A DNA stretch of 64,000 bases from Bacillota bacterium (GTDB lineage: Bacteria; Bacillota_I; Bacilli_A; RF39; UBA660). Every line of letters begins with the position of its first letter. Position 1 is the first letter of the stretch. The stretch spans positions 17,565 through 81,564 of the forward strand of contig SVAL01000009.1 in the NCBI GenBank assembly GCA_015059405.1, in the 5' to 3' direction. The translations under genes and the position numbers were made by a program. The notes under the pieces are model-generated. The model was not told the origin of the DNA. It worked only from the letters and a program-made list of their open reading frames with translations, and ran no database searches. This document shows positions 25,138 to 34,119 of the stretch, in pieces.

Positions 25138-26136
25138 TTATTTAAATGCTTCTTCAATAGCAACTGCTACTGCAACGGTTGCACCTACCATTGGGTTGTT
25201 ACCCATACCAATTAATCCCATCATTTCAACATGAGCTGGAACTGATGATGATCCCGCAAATTGTGCATCACTATGCATTCTTCCCATAGTATCAGTCATA
25301 CCATATGAAGCAGGTCCTGCTGCCATATTATCTGGGTGTAGAGTTCTACCTGTTCCTCCACCTGATGCTACTGAAAAATATTTTTTACCAATTTCAATAC
25401 ATTCTTTTTTATATGTTCCTGCTACTGGATGTTGGAAACGAGTTGGGTTTGTTGAGTTACCAGTAATAGATACATCAACACCTTCTAAGTGCATTATTGC
25501 TACACCTTCTCTTACGTCATTAGCTCCATAACAACGAACTTTACTTCTTTCTCCATCAGAGTATTTAATTTCTTCTACTACATTTACTTTTCCTGTGAAG
25601 AAATCGAAATCAGTTTTTACATAAGTAAATCCATTTATTCTAGAAATTACTTGAGCTGCATCTTTTCCTAATCCATTTAAAATTACTTGTAATGGTTCTT
25701 TTCTTACTTTATTAGCACTTTTTGCGATACCAATTGCTCCTTCTGCTGCTGCGAATGATTCATGTCCAGCTAAGAAAGCAAAACATTTAGTTTCTTCAGT
25801 AAGCAACATTGATGCAAGATTACCATGACCTAATCCTACTTTACGATCATCTGCTACACTTCCTGGAATACAGAAAGCTTGTAATCCTTCACCGATTGCT
25901 TTAGCTGCATCTGATGCTTTAGTTCTACCTGATTTAATAGCTATAGCAGCACCTAGTGTATATGCCCAACATGCATTTTCAAAACATATTGGTTGAACGC
26001 CTTTAACTATTTCATATGGATCAAAACCTTTTTCTTTACAAATATTTCTTGCATCTTCAAAATCTTTAATTCCATATTTATCCATTACTGGTTGAATTTG
26101 ATTTATTCTTCTTTCATAACTTTCAAATAATGCCAT
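25138..26136 (-). CDS. GGGtGRT family protein
   Basis: 332 residues. The naming motif GGGTGRTLHPDNMAAGPASYG is present (shown here in shortened sense: GGGTGRT then LHPDN), with SYGMTDTMGRMHSDAQFAG after it and a Gly/Ala-rich C-terminus. The family is well known by name but has no established function; it is almost always next to an Fe-S scaffold gene. It starts with a GGAGGACG ribosome site, 11 bases after the scaffold gene, so they are one operon. Its conserved Cys and His residues would suit metal or cluster binding, which is inference. Confidence 0.88.
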   Translation of the reverse strand: MALFESYERRINQIQPVMDKYGIKDFEDARNICKEKGFDPYEIVKGVQPICFENACWAYTLGAAIAIKSGRTKASDAAKAIGEGLQAFCIPGSVADDRKVGLGHGNLASMLLTEETKCFAFLAGHESFAAAEGAIGIAKSANKVRKEPLQVILNGLGKDAAQVISRINGFTYVKTDFDFFTGKVNVVEEIKYSDGERSKVRCYGANDVREGVAIMHLEGVDVSITGNSTNPTRFQHPVAGTYKKECIEIGKKYFSVASGGGTGRTLHPDNMAAGPASYGMTDTMGRMHSDAQFAGSSSVPAHVEMMGLIGMGNNPMVGATVAVAVAIEEAFK

Positions 26137-26147
26137 AATACGTCCTC

Positions 26148-26840
26148 CTATTCTACCCTTGGGTCAATTTTCTTAACCGCTTCATCAAATCTACCATATT
26201 TTCCACTTGCTTTTTCGATAGCTTCCATTGGTTCGATTCCTTTTTTAATGTTTTCCATCATTTTTCCTAGGTTAACATATTTATAACCAATTATTTGATT
26301 ATCTTTATCTAAACCGATTTCTACAATATAACCTTCTGCTAATTCTAGATATCTTGGTCCTTTTACTTTAGTTGAGTAAATAGTACCAACTTGGCTTCTT
26401 GTTCCTTTTCCTAAGTCTTCTAATCCTGCACCTATTGCTAGTCCACCTTCTGAGAAAGCTGATTGGCTACGACCATATACTATTTGTAAGAATAGTTCGC
26501 GCATCGCAGTATTAATAGCATCACATACTAAGTCTGTATTTAATGCTTCAAGGATTGTTTTACCTACTAAAATTTCTCCAGCCATTGCTGCACTATGAGT
26601 CATTCCACTACATCCTAATGTTTCAACAAGTGCTTCTTCAATAATTCCTTCTTTAATATTTAAAGTTAGTTTACAAGCACCTTGTTGAGGAGCACACCAA
26701 CCTATACCATGAGTTAATCCTGATATATCTTTTATTTCTTTTGCTTTTACCCATTTACCTTCTTCAGGTATTGGTGCTGGTCCATGATCAACACCTTTTG
26801 CTACTGGGCACATTTCTTCTACTTCTTTTGTATAAATCAT
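26148..26840 (-). CDS. Iron-sulfur cluster assembly scaffold-like protein
   Basis: 230 residues, NifU/IscU-like. Cys residues lie at CPVAK near residue 11, WCAPQQGAC near 48-55, and LGCSGMTHSAAMAGE near 75, the last resembling the scaffold motif of NifU N-terminal domains. The LGCSGMTHS stretch and the EALNTDLVCDAINTAMRELF helix are typical of the partner of GGGtGRT proteins. It may hold or transfer an Fe-S cluster. It is the first gene of a two-gene operon; start supported by GGAGGATATTT. Confidence 0.82.
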   Translation of the reverse strand: MIYTKEVEEMCPVAKGVDHGPAPIPEEGKWVKAKEIKDISGLTHGIGWCAPQQGACKLTLNIKEGIIEEALVETLGCSGMTHSAAMAGEILVGKTILEALNTDLVCDAINTAMRELFLQIVYGRSQSAFSEGGLAIGAGLEDLGKGTRSQVGTIYSTKVKGPRYLELAEGYIVEIGLDKDNQIIGYKYVNLGKMMENIKKGIEPMEAIEKASGKYGRFDEAVKKIDPRVE

Positions 26841-26920
26841 AAATATCCTCCTATACTTATATAAAAATTATATCATGAATAATTTTTTTATATTAATTTT
26901 TTAAATATTTATACACTTTT

Positions 26921-27337
26921 TTACAATTCTTCTTTTATTAAAATTGATACTTTTTCCTTTATACTTTCATATAACTCTTTATTAAAAAATTCATTTATAT
27001 ATGACTTTAATTTAACTATTTCATTATATCTTTCCATTTCATTAGAATTATTAGAATAGTCTTTTTCAATTATATTTAATTCTTTTATTAAGAAGTTTTC
27101 TAATTCTTCATAATTAATTTTATTCTTACTTTGATATAAATAATTATTTATAGAAAAATTATGTGTTTCTTTATTAAAAGCAGTATTCCACATATATTTA
27201 TATACATTTAATTCTTTATCTATTAATATTCCAAATCCAGAAAATTCTGTTTCTTTATAAATATCCAAGTACGCTTCTTGTCTTTTTTCATTTAAAGTAT
27301 TTGCGATTTCACTTTCTTTTTGACTTATCTTTTTCAT
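26921..27337 (-). CDS. Hypothetical cytosolic protein
   Basis: 138 residues from the ATG at 27337, which follows GGTGATAGT; an upstream in-frame ATG at 27361 lies in front of this site and is less likely. All-charged, Glu/Asn-rich, mostly helical, no membrane segment. I do not recognise it. It lies 39 bases after the membrane-protein gene at 27377, so it may share its transcript. Confidence 0.5.
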   Translation of the reverse strand: MKKISQKESEIANTLNEKRQEAYLDIYKETEFSGFGILIDKELNVYKYMWNTAFNKETHNFSINNYLYQSKNKINYEELENFLIKELNIIEKDYSNNSNEMERYNEIVKLKSYINEFFNKELYESIKEKVSILIKEEL

Positions 27338-27376
27338 ACTATCACCATTTTCATTATACAATAAAAAGAAGAAAAA

Positions 27377-28417
27377 TTATTCTTTTTCTTCTTTTGGTTC
27401 TTCATCTATTTCTTCTATTTTATTTTCTTCTTGTTCTTGTCTTTCTTTTTCTTGTAATTCTCTTACTACTTCTTCACTATCATAGTCATCAAAGATAGTA
27501 TCAAGTGTTGTTTTACCAGTTTTGTGAGAAATTAATATATTAATATGTTTTCCTATATAATATAAAAATCCTGCTGCTGTTGTTAAAAGTATGAATAATA
27601 ACAAATATAAGAATGAAATATCACTTGCTTCTTTAACTAGATAATTTAATGGAGCTGCTTCTATTCCACCAGTAAATTTTAATTCTTTTAATCCATAATA
27701 TCCTACTAAAAAGATAAGTGTATTAACTGCAAGTGGTGCAATTATATATAATATACCAGTTAAAATATTAAAATTAATTAATGATATTAATATAAATGTT
27801 AATATTATACATACTAATGATATCACTAGTAATGTATCATTATAAACTATATCTACAATTTCTTTAATATATGTATCTTCTTTTAATTCTTCAAATTTTT
27901 TATCTACTTCTTGATATACTACTTCTAAATCTTTTTCAGTTACTATTTTATTATTTGATAAATCTATTGAAGTATTATTATCTATATACTCTTCTATTTT
28001 ATCTTTTATTCCTAAATCAAATCCATTATCTTGAAGAATAGAATTTAATCCACCAGAATATTCATCTAATTTTGCATCTATATATTTTTCTATTCCTAAA
28101 GCAATTCTTTTATTTAATTCATCTATGTTTATTTTGGGATCTTTTTCTATTATATTAAATTCATAAAGAACTTTATCTGCGATATAGTGATCTATAATAT
28201 CTTTAATTTCTATATATTCTAATAATTCTTTACTCATTTCAGTATCTATATTTTCATTAAATTTTATTTCTTCTAAATAATTAGTATTTTCTAATGCATA
28301 ATAGATATTATCATGAGTAATTAAATCTTTTACGGCAGAAGTTCCACTAAATATTAATAATGATATAAAAAAGATAAATGCTAGTAAATGAGATGAGAAA
28401 TTCTTTATTAAATTCAT
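27377..28417 (-). CDS. Membrane protein of unknown function
   Basis: 346 residues. A signal-anchor helix at about 8-28, a large outer helical region (30-195), then about four transmembrane helices (196-300), and a highly acidic cytoplasmic tail (EVVRELQEKERQEQEEN..). The arrangement of one N-terminal helix, a long loop and a C-terminal helix bundle resembles Firmicute membrane proteins with no known role. The start follows GGTGATTAT. The acidic tail is rich in Glu-Glu-Lys repeats. Confidence 0.6.
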   Translation of the reverse strand: MNLIKNFSSHLLAFIFFISLLIFSGTSAVKDLITHDNIYYALENTNYLEEIKFNENIDTEMSKELLEYIEIKDIIDHYIADKVLYEFNIIEKDPKINIDELNKRIALGIEKYIDAKLDEYSGGLNSILQDNGFDLGIKDKIEEYIDNNTSIDLSNNKIVTEKDLEVVYQEVDKKFEELKEDTYIKEIVDIVYNDTLLVISLVCIILTFILISLINFNILTGILYIIAPLAVNTLIFLVGYYGLKELKFTGGIEAAPLNYLVKEASDISFLYLLLFILLTTAAGFLYYIGKHINILISHKTGKTTLDTIFDDYDSEEVVRELQEKERQEQEENKIEEIDEEPKEEKE

Positions 28418-28488
28418 ATAATCACCTTCTTTATTTTTTACAATGTAATTATATCATAAAATTATATATATTAAAATTAATCATTAAA

Positions 28489-28508
28489 AAACACCTATTA
28501 AAGGTGTT
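28489..28508 (-). terminator. proS terminator
   Basis: ACACCT/AGGTGT stem with flanking A/T runs, just after the proS stop at 28512. Confidence 0.8.
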
Positions 28509-28511
28509 TTT

Positions 28512-30215
28512 TTACATAGATTGTTCATTTATTAATTTAGAAATAATTTCATAAACATTATTTATTTCTATATCAATACTTTCTTTTTCTTTTCTTTGTT
28601 TTAATTCTACTTTGTTTTCATCTATTTTCTTACCAACAGTAATACGAAGTGGTATTCCTATTAAATCCATATCTTTAAATTTAACTCCTGGTCTTTCATT
28701 TCTATTATCTAAAATTACTTCAATACCCTTTTTAGTTAATTCTTGATATAAATTATTAGCAACTTCTACTTGTTTTTCATCTTTATCATTTATTAAAACA
28801 ATGGATACTTGATATGGTGCGATATTCATTGGTAAGATAATTCCATTTTCATCATTATTTTGTTCTATGATAGCTGCAAGAATTCTACCTATTCCTATAC
28901 CATAACATCCCATAACTACTGGATGAGAGTTATTTTCTTCATCTAAGTATGTTAATCCTAAACTTTCTGAATACTTAGTTCCTAGTTTAAATGTATTACC
29001 TATTTCTATTCCTTTTTTAAAGTATAGGTTTCCACCACAACAAGGACATTTATCCCCTTCCATTACATTTGCAATATCTGCTTGTAAATATACTTTAAAA
29101 TCTTTTAAATTAACATTTTTATAGTGATAGTCTGTTTTGTTTGCTCCGACTAAGAAATTCTTCATTCCTTCAACTTCATTATCTATAATTACAGGTATTT
29201 CTATTCCAACTGGTCCCGCAAAGCCTACTTGAGCTTTAGTTATTCTTTCTACATCAGCATAGTCTGCTAATTCTATTTCTTTGGCATTTAATAATTTTAA
29301 TAATTTATATTCATTTACTTCACGATGAGATTTAACCATTACTGCATAGAATTTACCATCTATCTTATAAATTAAAGTCTTTGCCATTTTAGATGTTGGA
29401 ATTCCATAATTATTAACAAGATCATCTATAGTTTTTACATTTGGTGTATGAATTAGTTCTAATTCTAATTCTTGTTCATCATCTACTATTTTTTGATCTA
29501 CACATTCGGTAATTTCAATATTAGATGATAAATCACATTTATCACAAAGTACTAATATATCTTCACCAATTTCTGTTACTGCTTGGAATTCTTCTGATAA
29601 AAGTCCTCCCATTACACCAGTTGATGCTGTTACTATCTTATAATCAATTCCCATACGATCAAAGATTTTTTTATAAGCATCAAACATCTTCATATATGAA
29701 ATATGTAATCCATCTAAATCTCTATCAAATGAATAAGCATCTTTCATAATAAATTCTCTTACACGAATAAGTCCATATCTTGGACGTGGTTCATCACGAT
29801 ATTTATTAGCTATTTGATATAAATTAATTGGCATATCTTTATAAGATTTAATATGATCTTTAGCTACTTCAACAAACATTTCTTCATGTGTTGGTCCTAG
29901 TACATAATTTCTACCATATCTATCTTTTAAAGAGAACATATCGTTACCAAAATTTTCTCTTCTACCACTTTTTATATAAACATCTTCAGGAAGTAGTGAC
30001 GGCATTACGAGTTCTGCTGCATTAGCATTATTCATCTCTTCTCTAACAATGTTTTCAATTTTTTTAATTACTCGTAATCCTAACGGTAAAAAGTAATAAA
30101 TCCCACTACCTGCTTTTTTTACCATTCCACTTCTAACTAAAAGATTTCCACTAATTGTTTCTTCATCTTTGGAATTTTCTCTAATAGTTACGAAAAAGTT
30201 TTCTTTTAATTTCAT
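28512..30215 (-). CDS. proS: Prolyl-tRNA synthetase, bacterial type
   Basis: 567 residues, normal length. Class II motifs: LVRSGMVKKAGSGIYYFLPLG at motif 1, RYRDEPRPRYGLIRVREFIM region at motif 2, and MGCYGIGIGRILAAIIEQ at motif 3. The bacterial insertion (editing) domain lies at about 235-385 (MAKTLIYKID, MVKSHREVNEYKL, VGFAGPVGIEIP). The anticodon domain is at the C-terminus. It charges tRNA-Pro and clears Ala-tRNA-Pro. The start has AGGAGGTATATTT. Expression is controlled by a T-box leader. Confidence 0.95.
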   Translation of the reverse strand: MKLKENFFVTIRENSKDEETISGNLLVRSGMVKKAGSGIYYFLPLGLRVIKKIENIVREEMNNANAAELVMPSLLPEDVYIKSGRRENFGNDMFSLKDRYGRNYVLGPTHEEMFVEVAKDHIKSYKDMPINLYQIANKYRDEPRPRYGLIRVREFIMKDAYSFDRDLDGLHISYMKMFDAYKKIFDRMGIDYKIVTASTGVMGGLLSEEFQAVTEIGEDILVLCDKCDLSSNIEITECVDQKIVDDEQELELELIHTPNVKTIDDLVNNYGIPTSKMAKTLIYKIDGKFYAVMVKSHREVNEYKLLKLLNAKEIELADYADVERITKAQVGFAGPVGIEIPVIIDNEVEGMKNFLVGANKTDYHYKNVNLKDFKVYLQADIANVMEGDKCPCCGGNLYFKKGIEIGNTFKLGTKYSESLGLTYLDEENNSHPVVMGCYGIGIGRILAAIIEQNNDENGIILPMNIAPYQVSIVLINDKDEKQVEVANNLYQELTKKGIEVILDNRNERPGVKFKDMDLIGIPLRITVGKKIDENKVELKQRKEKESIDIEINNVYEIISKLINEQSM

Positions 30216-30254
30216 AAATATACCTCCTAAATGTTTTTATTTTTAATATTTTAA

Positions 30255-30460
30255 ATATAAAAAAGAGGATGGTATAAGGAGTGCATAGGCACGGTACCAT
30301 CCTCTTTTTAACTTAATTTGATAACGGTTGTTAACCGAAAATGATTAGTTTTTCTCCTGGGTAGGAATATAAATAGATAATTATTAGGTTTACACTATCC
30401 CTAACTCACTTTTAATTAGAGCTATAAATATTATGTCCCGTTCAACAATTTAAAATATTA
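30255..30460 (-). promoter_or_regulatory. T-box leader of proS (proline specifier CCU)
   Basis: The antiterminator core GAGGATGGTACCGTG is at 30289-30304 (read on the minus strand), and the terminator hairpin at 30261-30308 pairs AGAGGATGGTA with TACCATCCTCT before a T-run. A stem-III hairpin (CGGTTAACAACCG) lies upstream. At the position equivalent to UCU in the serS leader, the codon is CCU (complement of 30363-30365), directly before ACCCAGGAG. Uncharged tRNA-Pro should allow read-through into proS. Confidence 0.88.
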
Positions 30461-30500
30461 GTTGAATTTTAATATATATTTTTTATTTTGTCAAATATTT

Positions 30501-31106
30501 TTATATTTCTTTAAAACTTTCCATAATATTATTAAATTCTTGTTGAACTAAATTTTCATTACTTTTTAAAGTCCAAATCATTATTTGAACATAATAGTTT
30601 TCAGTTTCAATAGCATATGATCGTATATATGTATTAATGCTATCTTCATTAGTATTATAAAATTCTATATATTGAGCATTCTTACCATCTATAACTACAT
30701 CTTTATATTCTGAAATAGTTATACCATAATGAGTTTGTTTTTGAGTAAAGACATCACTTTTAAATATTTCAAAAGTATCAGTAACATCTAATTTATTAGT
30801 TACTACTGCAACTAAATATGCATTTCTTATTTCGTTTTTTAATTCTATAACAGCATTAGCGTTAAGAGATTTTTTTTCTTTTACTTCACTCCAAGTACTA
30901 GGAGCTTTTATAGAGAATATACCATCATAACTAGTATGACTTTTATATAGTTTTTTATTTTCTACTATCTTGTCATAATCTTTTTCTTGTTGATTTCTTA
31001 TTATCATATTAGTAGCATTTCTAATAAGTATAAATGCAACTAAACCAATTAGTAGAACAATACATACTATTATTAATCCCCTTTTTATCTTATTAATATT
31101 TGACAT
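30501..31106 (-). CDS. Membrane-anchored PsbP/DcrB-like protein
   Basis: 201 residues: one N-terminal helix (10-32), then an outer alpha/beta domain opening with GIFSIKAPSTWSEVKEK, the strand-turn typical of PsbP/DcrB-type folds. A related opening (IGFSITIPDTWMEV) begins the giant protein at 49821-52613. Function unknown. It follows the Ppx-like gene by 9 bases, so the two are an operon. Confidence 0.65.
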   Translation of the reverse strand: MSNINKIKRGLIIVCIVLLIGLVAFILIRNATNMIIRNQQEKDYDKIVENKKLYKSHTSYDGIFSIKAPSTWSEVKEKKSLNANAVIELKNEIRNAYLVAVVTNKLDVTDTFEIFKSDVFTQKQTHYGITISEYKDVVIDGKNAQYIEFYNTNEDSINTYIRSYAIETENYYVQIMIWTLKSNENLVQQEFNNIMESFKEI

Positions 31107-31115
31107 AAGTCACCT

Positions 31116-32012
31116 CTAATTGTTTTTTATCTTCTCTATTATACCATAAACCATTGAAATTCTAGTAGGAATAATATATTTAGCGTTTACTGCTTTAGTA
31201 ATAGCACATATGCAAATACGCATTCCTCTAGCTGTACCACTCCACAAAGAACGATTTTCCATATTATCATTTTGAACTTCAAGAAGTGATTTATGATAGA
31301 AAAAATCTTCATTATATTCATCCATTGTTAAAGAATCCATGTACCAGTGTTGTTTTGGATCTAAATAAAATCTATTTACTTTCAAAGGATAATTTAAAGT
31401 CTCATAGAATGTTAAATAATCTCCACCCGCTAAAACAAGAATATCTGCTTTATTATCGGGAATATTAGTCATATCTAAAGTATCATTAACCATATCTTCT
31501 AATAAACTTGTTGCTGTTTCTTCATTTATATCAGGAAAACGATTACATACATCCATAACACCATAATTATTGTGTGATGTTTCAATTATTTTTTTATTCT
31601 CAACAATAGATAATTCAGTAGATGCACTTCCACCAATCATAACAGCAATTTTCCCTGGATAATCTATTTTAGAAACAACTCCATATACTGTTAATTCAGT
31701 TTCCATCTCTGGAGTTACTATAGTAAATTCTAAATTAGTTGCATCTTTAAATTCTTTTAAGAACTTTCCTCTTTCTAAATTATCTAAATTTCTAAAAATA
31801 CTAGTACCAAATACATAAATTGGATAATTATATTTCTTTAGTGATTCGATATGTTCATATAGTTTTTCTAAATCACTTTCCACTATTCTTTTATTTAATT
31901 TATAATTATTTCTAAATTCAATAGTAATAGTACCTAAATCTTTTAATTTTTCTTCATATAAGTATGTTTTAGTATTAGTAGAACCTACTTCAATAATGAT
32001 AAAATTATTCAT
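31116..32012 (-). CDS. Ppx/GppA-like phosphatase-fold protein
   Basis: 298 residues of the actin-like ATPase (ASKHA) fold. The phosphate-1 loop is IEVGSTNTKTYLYE and the phosphate-2 loop is IGGSASTELSIV, with a Gly-rich LVLAGGDYLTFY later. Exopolyphosphatase/guanosine pentaphosphatase enzymes carry DIGGGSTE at the second loop; here it is IGGSAS, so activity is uncertain. The length fits the catalytic core without the C-terminal domain. Start follows a GGAGGATGATG sequence. Operon with the PsbP/DcrB-like gene. Confidence 0.72.
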   Translation of the reverse strand: MNNFIIIEVGSTNTKTYLYEEKLKDLGTITIEFRNNYKLNKRIVESDLEKLYEHIESLKKYNYPIYVFGTSIFRNLDNLERGKFLKEFKDATNLEFTIVTPEMETELTVYGVVSKIDYPGKIAVMIGGSASTELSIVENKKIIETSHNNYGVMDVCNRFPDINEETATSLLEDMVNDTLDMTNIPDNKADILVLAGGDYLTFYETLNYPLKVNRFYLDPKQHWYMDSLTMDEYNEDFFYHKSLLEVQNDNMENRSLWSGTARGMRICICAITKAVNAKYIIPTRISMVYGIIEKIKNN

Positions 32013-32065
32013 ATCATCATCCTCCTATATGAATTATAACATATATTAAAAATCATATAAATAAT

Positions 32066-32090
32066 AAAAAAACAACCTGATGGTTGTCTT
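32066..32090 (-). terminator. serS terminator
   Basis: ACAACC/GGTTGT stem with a 4-base loop (32072-32087) and a run of A on the plus strand, which is a T-run on the minus strand, next to the serS stop at 32093. Confidence 0.75.
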
Positions 32091-32092
32091 AT

Positions 32093-33379
32093 TTATTTAA
32101 TAGGTTTAATTATTTCTTTTCCACCCATATAAGGTTGTAATGCTTTTGGTACATTAATTGTTCCATCTTCATTGTAATTATTTTCTAAGAAAGCAATTAA
32201 TGCACGAGGAGATGCTAGAACTGTATTATTTAATGTGTGAACTAAATAATTATCTTTTTCTCCTTTAGCACGGATACCTAAACGACGTGCTTGAGCATCA
32301 GTAAGGTTAGAACAACTTCCTACTTCAAAGTATTTTTGTTGACGAGGTGACCATGCTTCAATATCACAAGATTTAACTTTTAAATCCGCTAAGTCTCCAC
32401 TACAACATTCAAGTGTTCTTACTGGAATATCTAAACTTCTAAAGAATTCAACAGTAAAACTCCACATTTTGTTATACCAATCCATTGAGTCTTCTGGTTT
32501 ACATAATACTACCATTTCTTGCTTTTCAAATTGGTGTACACGATATACTCCTCTTTCTTCAATACCATGAGCACCTACTTCTTTTCTAAAACAAGGAGAA
32601 TATGATGTCATACAAATTGGAAGTTCTGCTTCTTTAACAATTTGGTCTTTAAATTTACCAATCATAGAATGTTCACTAGTACCAATCAAATATAGATCTT
32701 CACCTTCTATTTTATACATCATAGCTTCCATTTCAGCAAAAGACATAACACCAGTTACAACATCACTTCTAATCATAAATGGTGGGATTGCATAAATGAA
32801 TCCTTTATCAATCATGAAATCTCTAGCATATGAAATCATTGCAGAATGAAGGCGTGCTGCATCTCCCATTAAATAGTAGAAACCATTACCACTAGTTCTT
32901 CCTGATGAATCTTTATCAAGTCCTGCGATACTTGCCATAATATCTGCATGATATGGAACTTCATAAGCTGGCACTACTGGTTCTCCAAATTTTTCTACTT
33001 CAACATTTTCACTATCATCTTTACCAACTGGTACGCTATCATCGATGATATTTGGAATAACCATCATTCTAGTTTTAACTTCTTTTCCAAGTTCTACTTC
33101 TTGAGTTTCCAATTCTACTAATTTATCGTTGATTTCTTTTACTTTTTCTTTCATGTTATTAGCTTCTTCAATTTTCTTTTCACGCATTAAAGCACCAATT
33201 GAATTACTAATATTATTTCTTTCACTACGAAGATTATCTCCTTCTAACTTTACTTTTCTTTGTTGTTCATAAAGTTCAATTACTTCATCAACTAAAGGTA
33301 ATTTTGCATCTTGAAATTTCTTCTTTATATTTTCTTTTACAATTTCAGGATTTTCTCTTACAAATTTAATATCTAACAT
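32093..33379 (-). CDS. serS: Seryl-tRNA synthetase
   Basis: 428 residues from the ATG at 33379 (MLDIKFV), preceded by AAAGGAGAGAAT. An upstream in-frame start at 33436 would run into the T-box terminator and is rejected. An N-terminal antiparallel coiled coil (about 30-105) grips the long variable arm of tRNA-Ser; the catalytic domain has class II motif 2 (CFRKEVGAHGIEERGVYRVHQF) and motif 3 (VHTLNNTVLASPRALIAFLE). It charges tRNA-Ser and also tRNA-Sec where present. T-box controlled. Confidence 0.95.
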   Translation of the reverse strand: MLDIKFVRENPEIVKENIKKKFQDAKLPLVDEVIELYEQQRKVKLEGDNLRSERNNISNSIGALMREKKIEEANNMKEKVKEINDKLVELETQEVELGKEVKTRMMVIPNIIDDSVPVGKDDSENVEVEKFGEPVVPAYEVPYHADIMASIAGLDKDSSGRTSGNGFYYLMGDAARLHSAMISYARDFMIDKGFIYAIPPFMIRSDVVTGVMSFAEMEAMMYKIEGEDLYLIGTSEHSMIGKFKDQIVKEAELPICMTSYSPCFRKEVGAHGIEERGVYRVHQFEKQEMVVLCKPEDSMDWYNKMWSFTVEFFRSLDIPVRTLECCSGDLADLKVKSCDIEAWSPRQQKYFEVGSCSNLTDAQARRLGIRAKGEKDNYLVHTLNNTVLASPRALIAFLENNYNEDGTINVPKALQPYMGGKEIIKPIK

Positions 33380-33399
33380 ATTCTCTCTCCTTTCATATA

Positions 33400-33600
33400 A
33401 GAAAAAAAGAGAATGGTATAAGGAGTGCATGAGCACGGTACCATCCTCTGTTTAACTTACTTTGATAACGGTTGTTAACCGAAAATTATTAATTTCTCTC
33501 CTGAGTAGATTTCCATAAATATTATAATTCATTTTCACCAACCATGAACTCTCTATATATAAATCTTTATGTACTTAGCTCAATCAACGATTTATGAGTA
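33400..33600 (-). promoter_or_regulatory. T-box leader of serS (serine specifier UCU)
   Basis: The antiterminator core GAGGATGGTACCGTG and terminator hairpin (33404-33450, AGAGGATGGTA against TACCATTCTCT, T-run) match the proS leader closely, as do stem III and the ACTCAGGAG block. The specifier equivalent is UCU (complement of 33507-33509). The similarity to the proS leader points to duplication with a change of specifier codon. Confidence 0.88.
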
Positions 33601-33634
33601 AATAATAACACATAAAATTTTTTTAGTAAATATT

Positions 33635-34048
33635 TTATTGCATTATTTTTCTTTTTGCGACTTGTTTTCCTTCTAAAATATAATCTTCTATAGTTGAACT
33701 ATAACAATTTAGACATCTACTTCCAACTATTTTTGGACCTATGTATTTCATTGGATCGTCAGCTTGCCCCTCAAATATAGTTACTTCGAATATAGGTCTA
33801 TCTGAAGGTAGAAAACTAGATTTTTGATCTATTATTTGGAAATATGAAAAGTATGTATTTTCATTTATTTTATTTATATTAGAACTTTCACTATCCATAT
33901 ATCTTTCTTCAAAGTCTGGGATTGCTCTTTCAATAGTTGTATCTTCTTCATTTATAAATAAAATAGTATGATTAAATATACTTAACTTTTCTGGTTTATC
34001 TATTGGTTGTATTAAAAGTTTTCTTTCTCTATATAATCTTTTTTCCAT
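33635..34048 (-). CDS. Hypothetical protein with CxxC
   Basis: 137 residues from the ATG at 34048, supported by GGAGGTGAGAAA. Mostly charged beta-strand-like sequence without a membrane segment; near the C-terminus is CLNC, a possible metal or redox site. I do not recognise it. It sits between dnaB and the serS T-box leader on the same strand. Confidence 0.5.
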   Translation of the reverse strand: MEKRLYRERKLLIQPIDKPEKLSIFNHTILFINEEDTTIERAIPDFEERYMDSESSNINKINENTYFSYFQIIDQKSSFLPSDRPIFEVTIFEGQADDPMKYIGPKIVGSRCLNCYSSTIEDYILEGKQVAKRKIMQ

Positions 34049-34097
34049 TTTCTCACCTCCAAGTGCTGAGGTTTTTAATGATATCACAAATATAAAA

Positions 34098-34119
34098 AAA
34101 AAGCAAATTTTATTGCTTT
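34098..34119 (-). terminator. dnaB terminator
   Basis: AAAGCAA/TTGCTTT stem with a 6-base loop; on the minus strand a run of T follows. Overlaps the dnaB stop. Confidence 0.75.
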
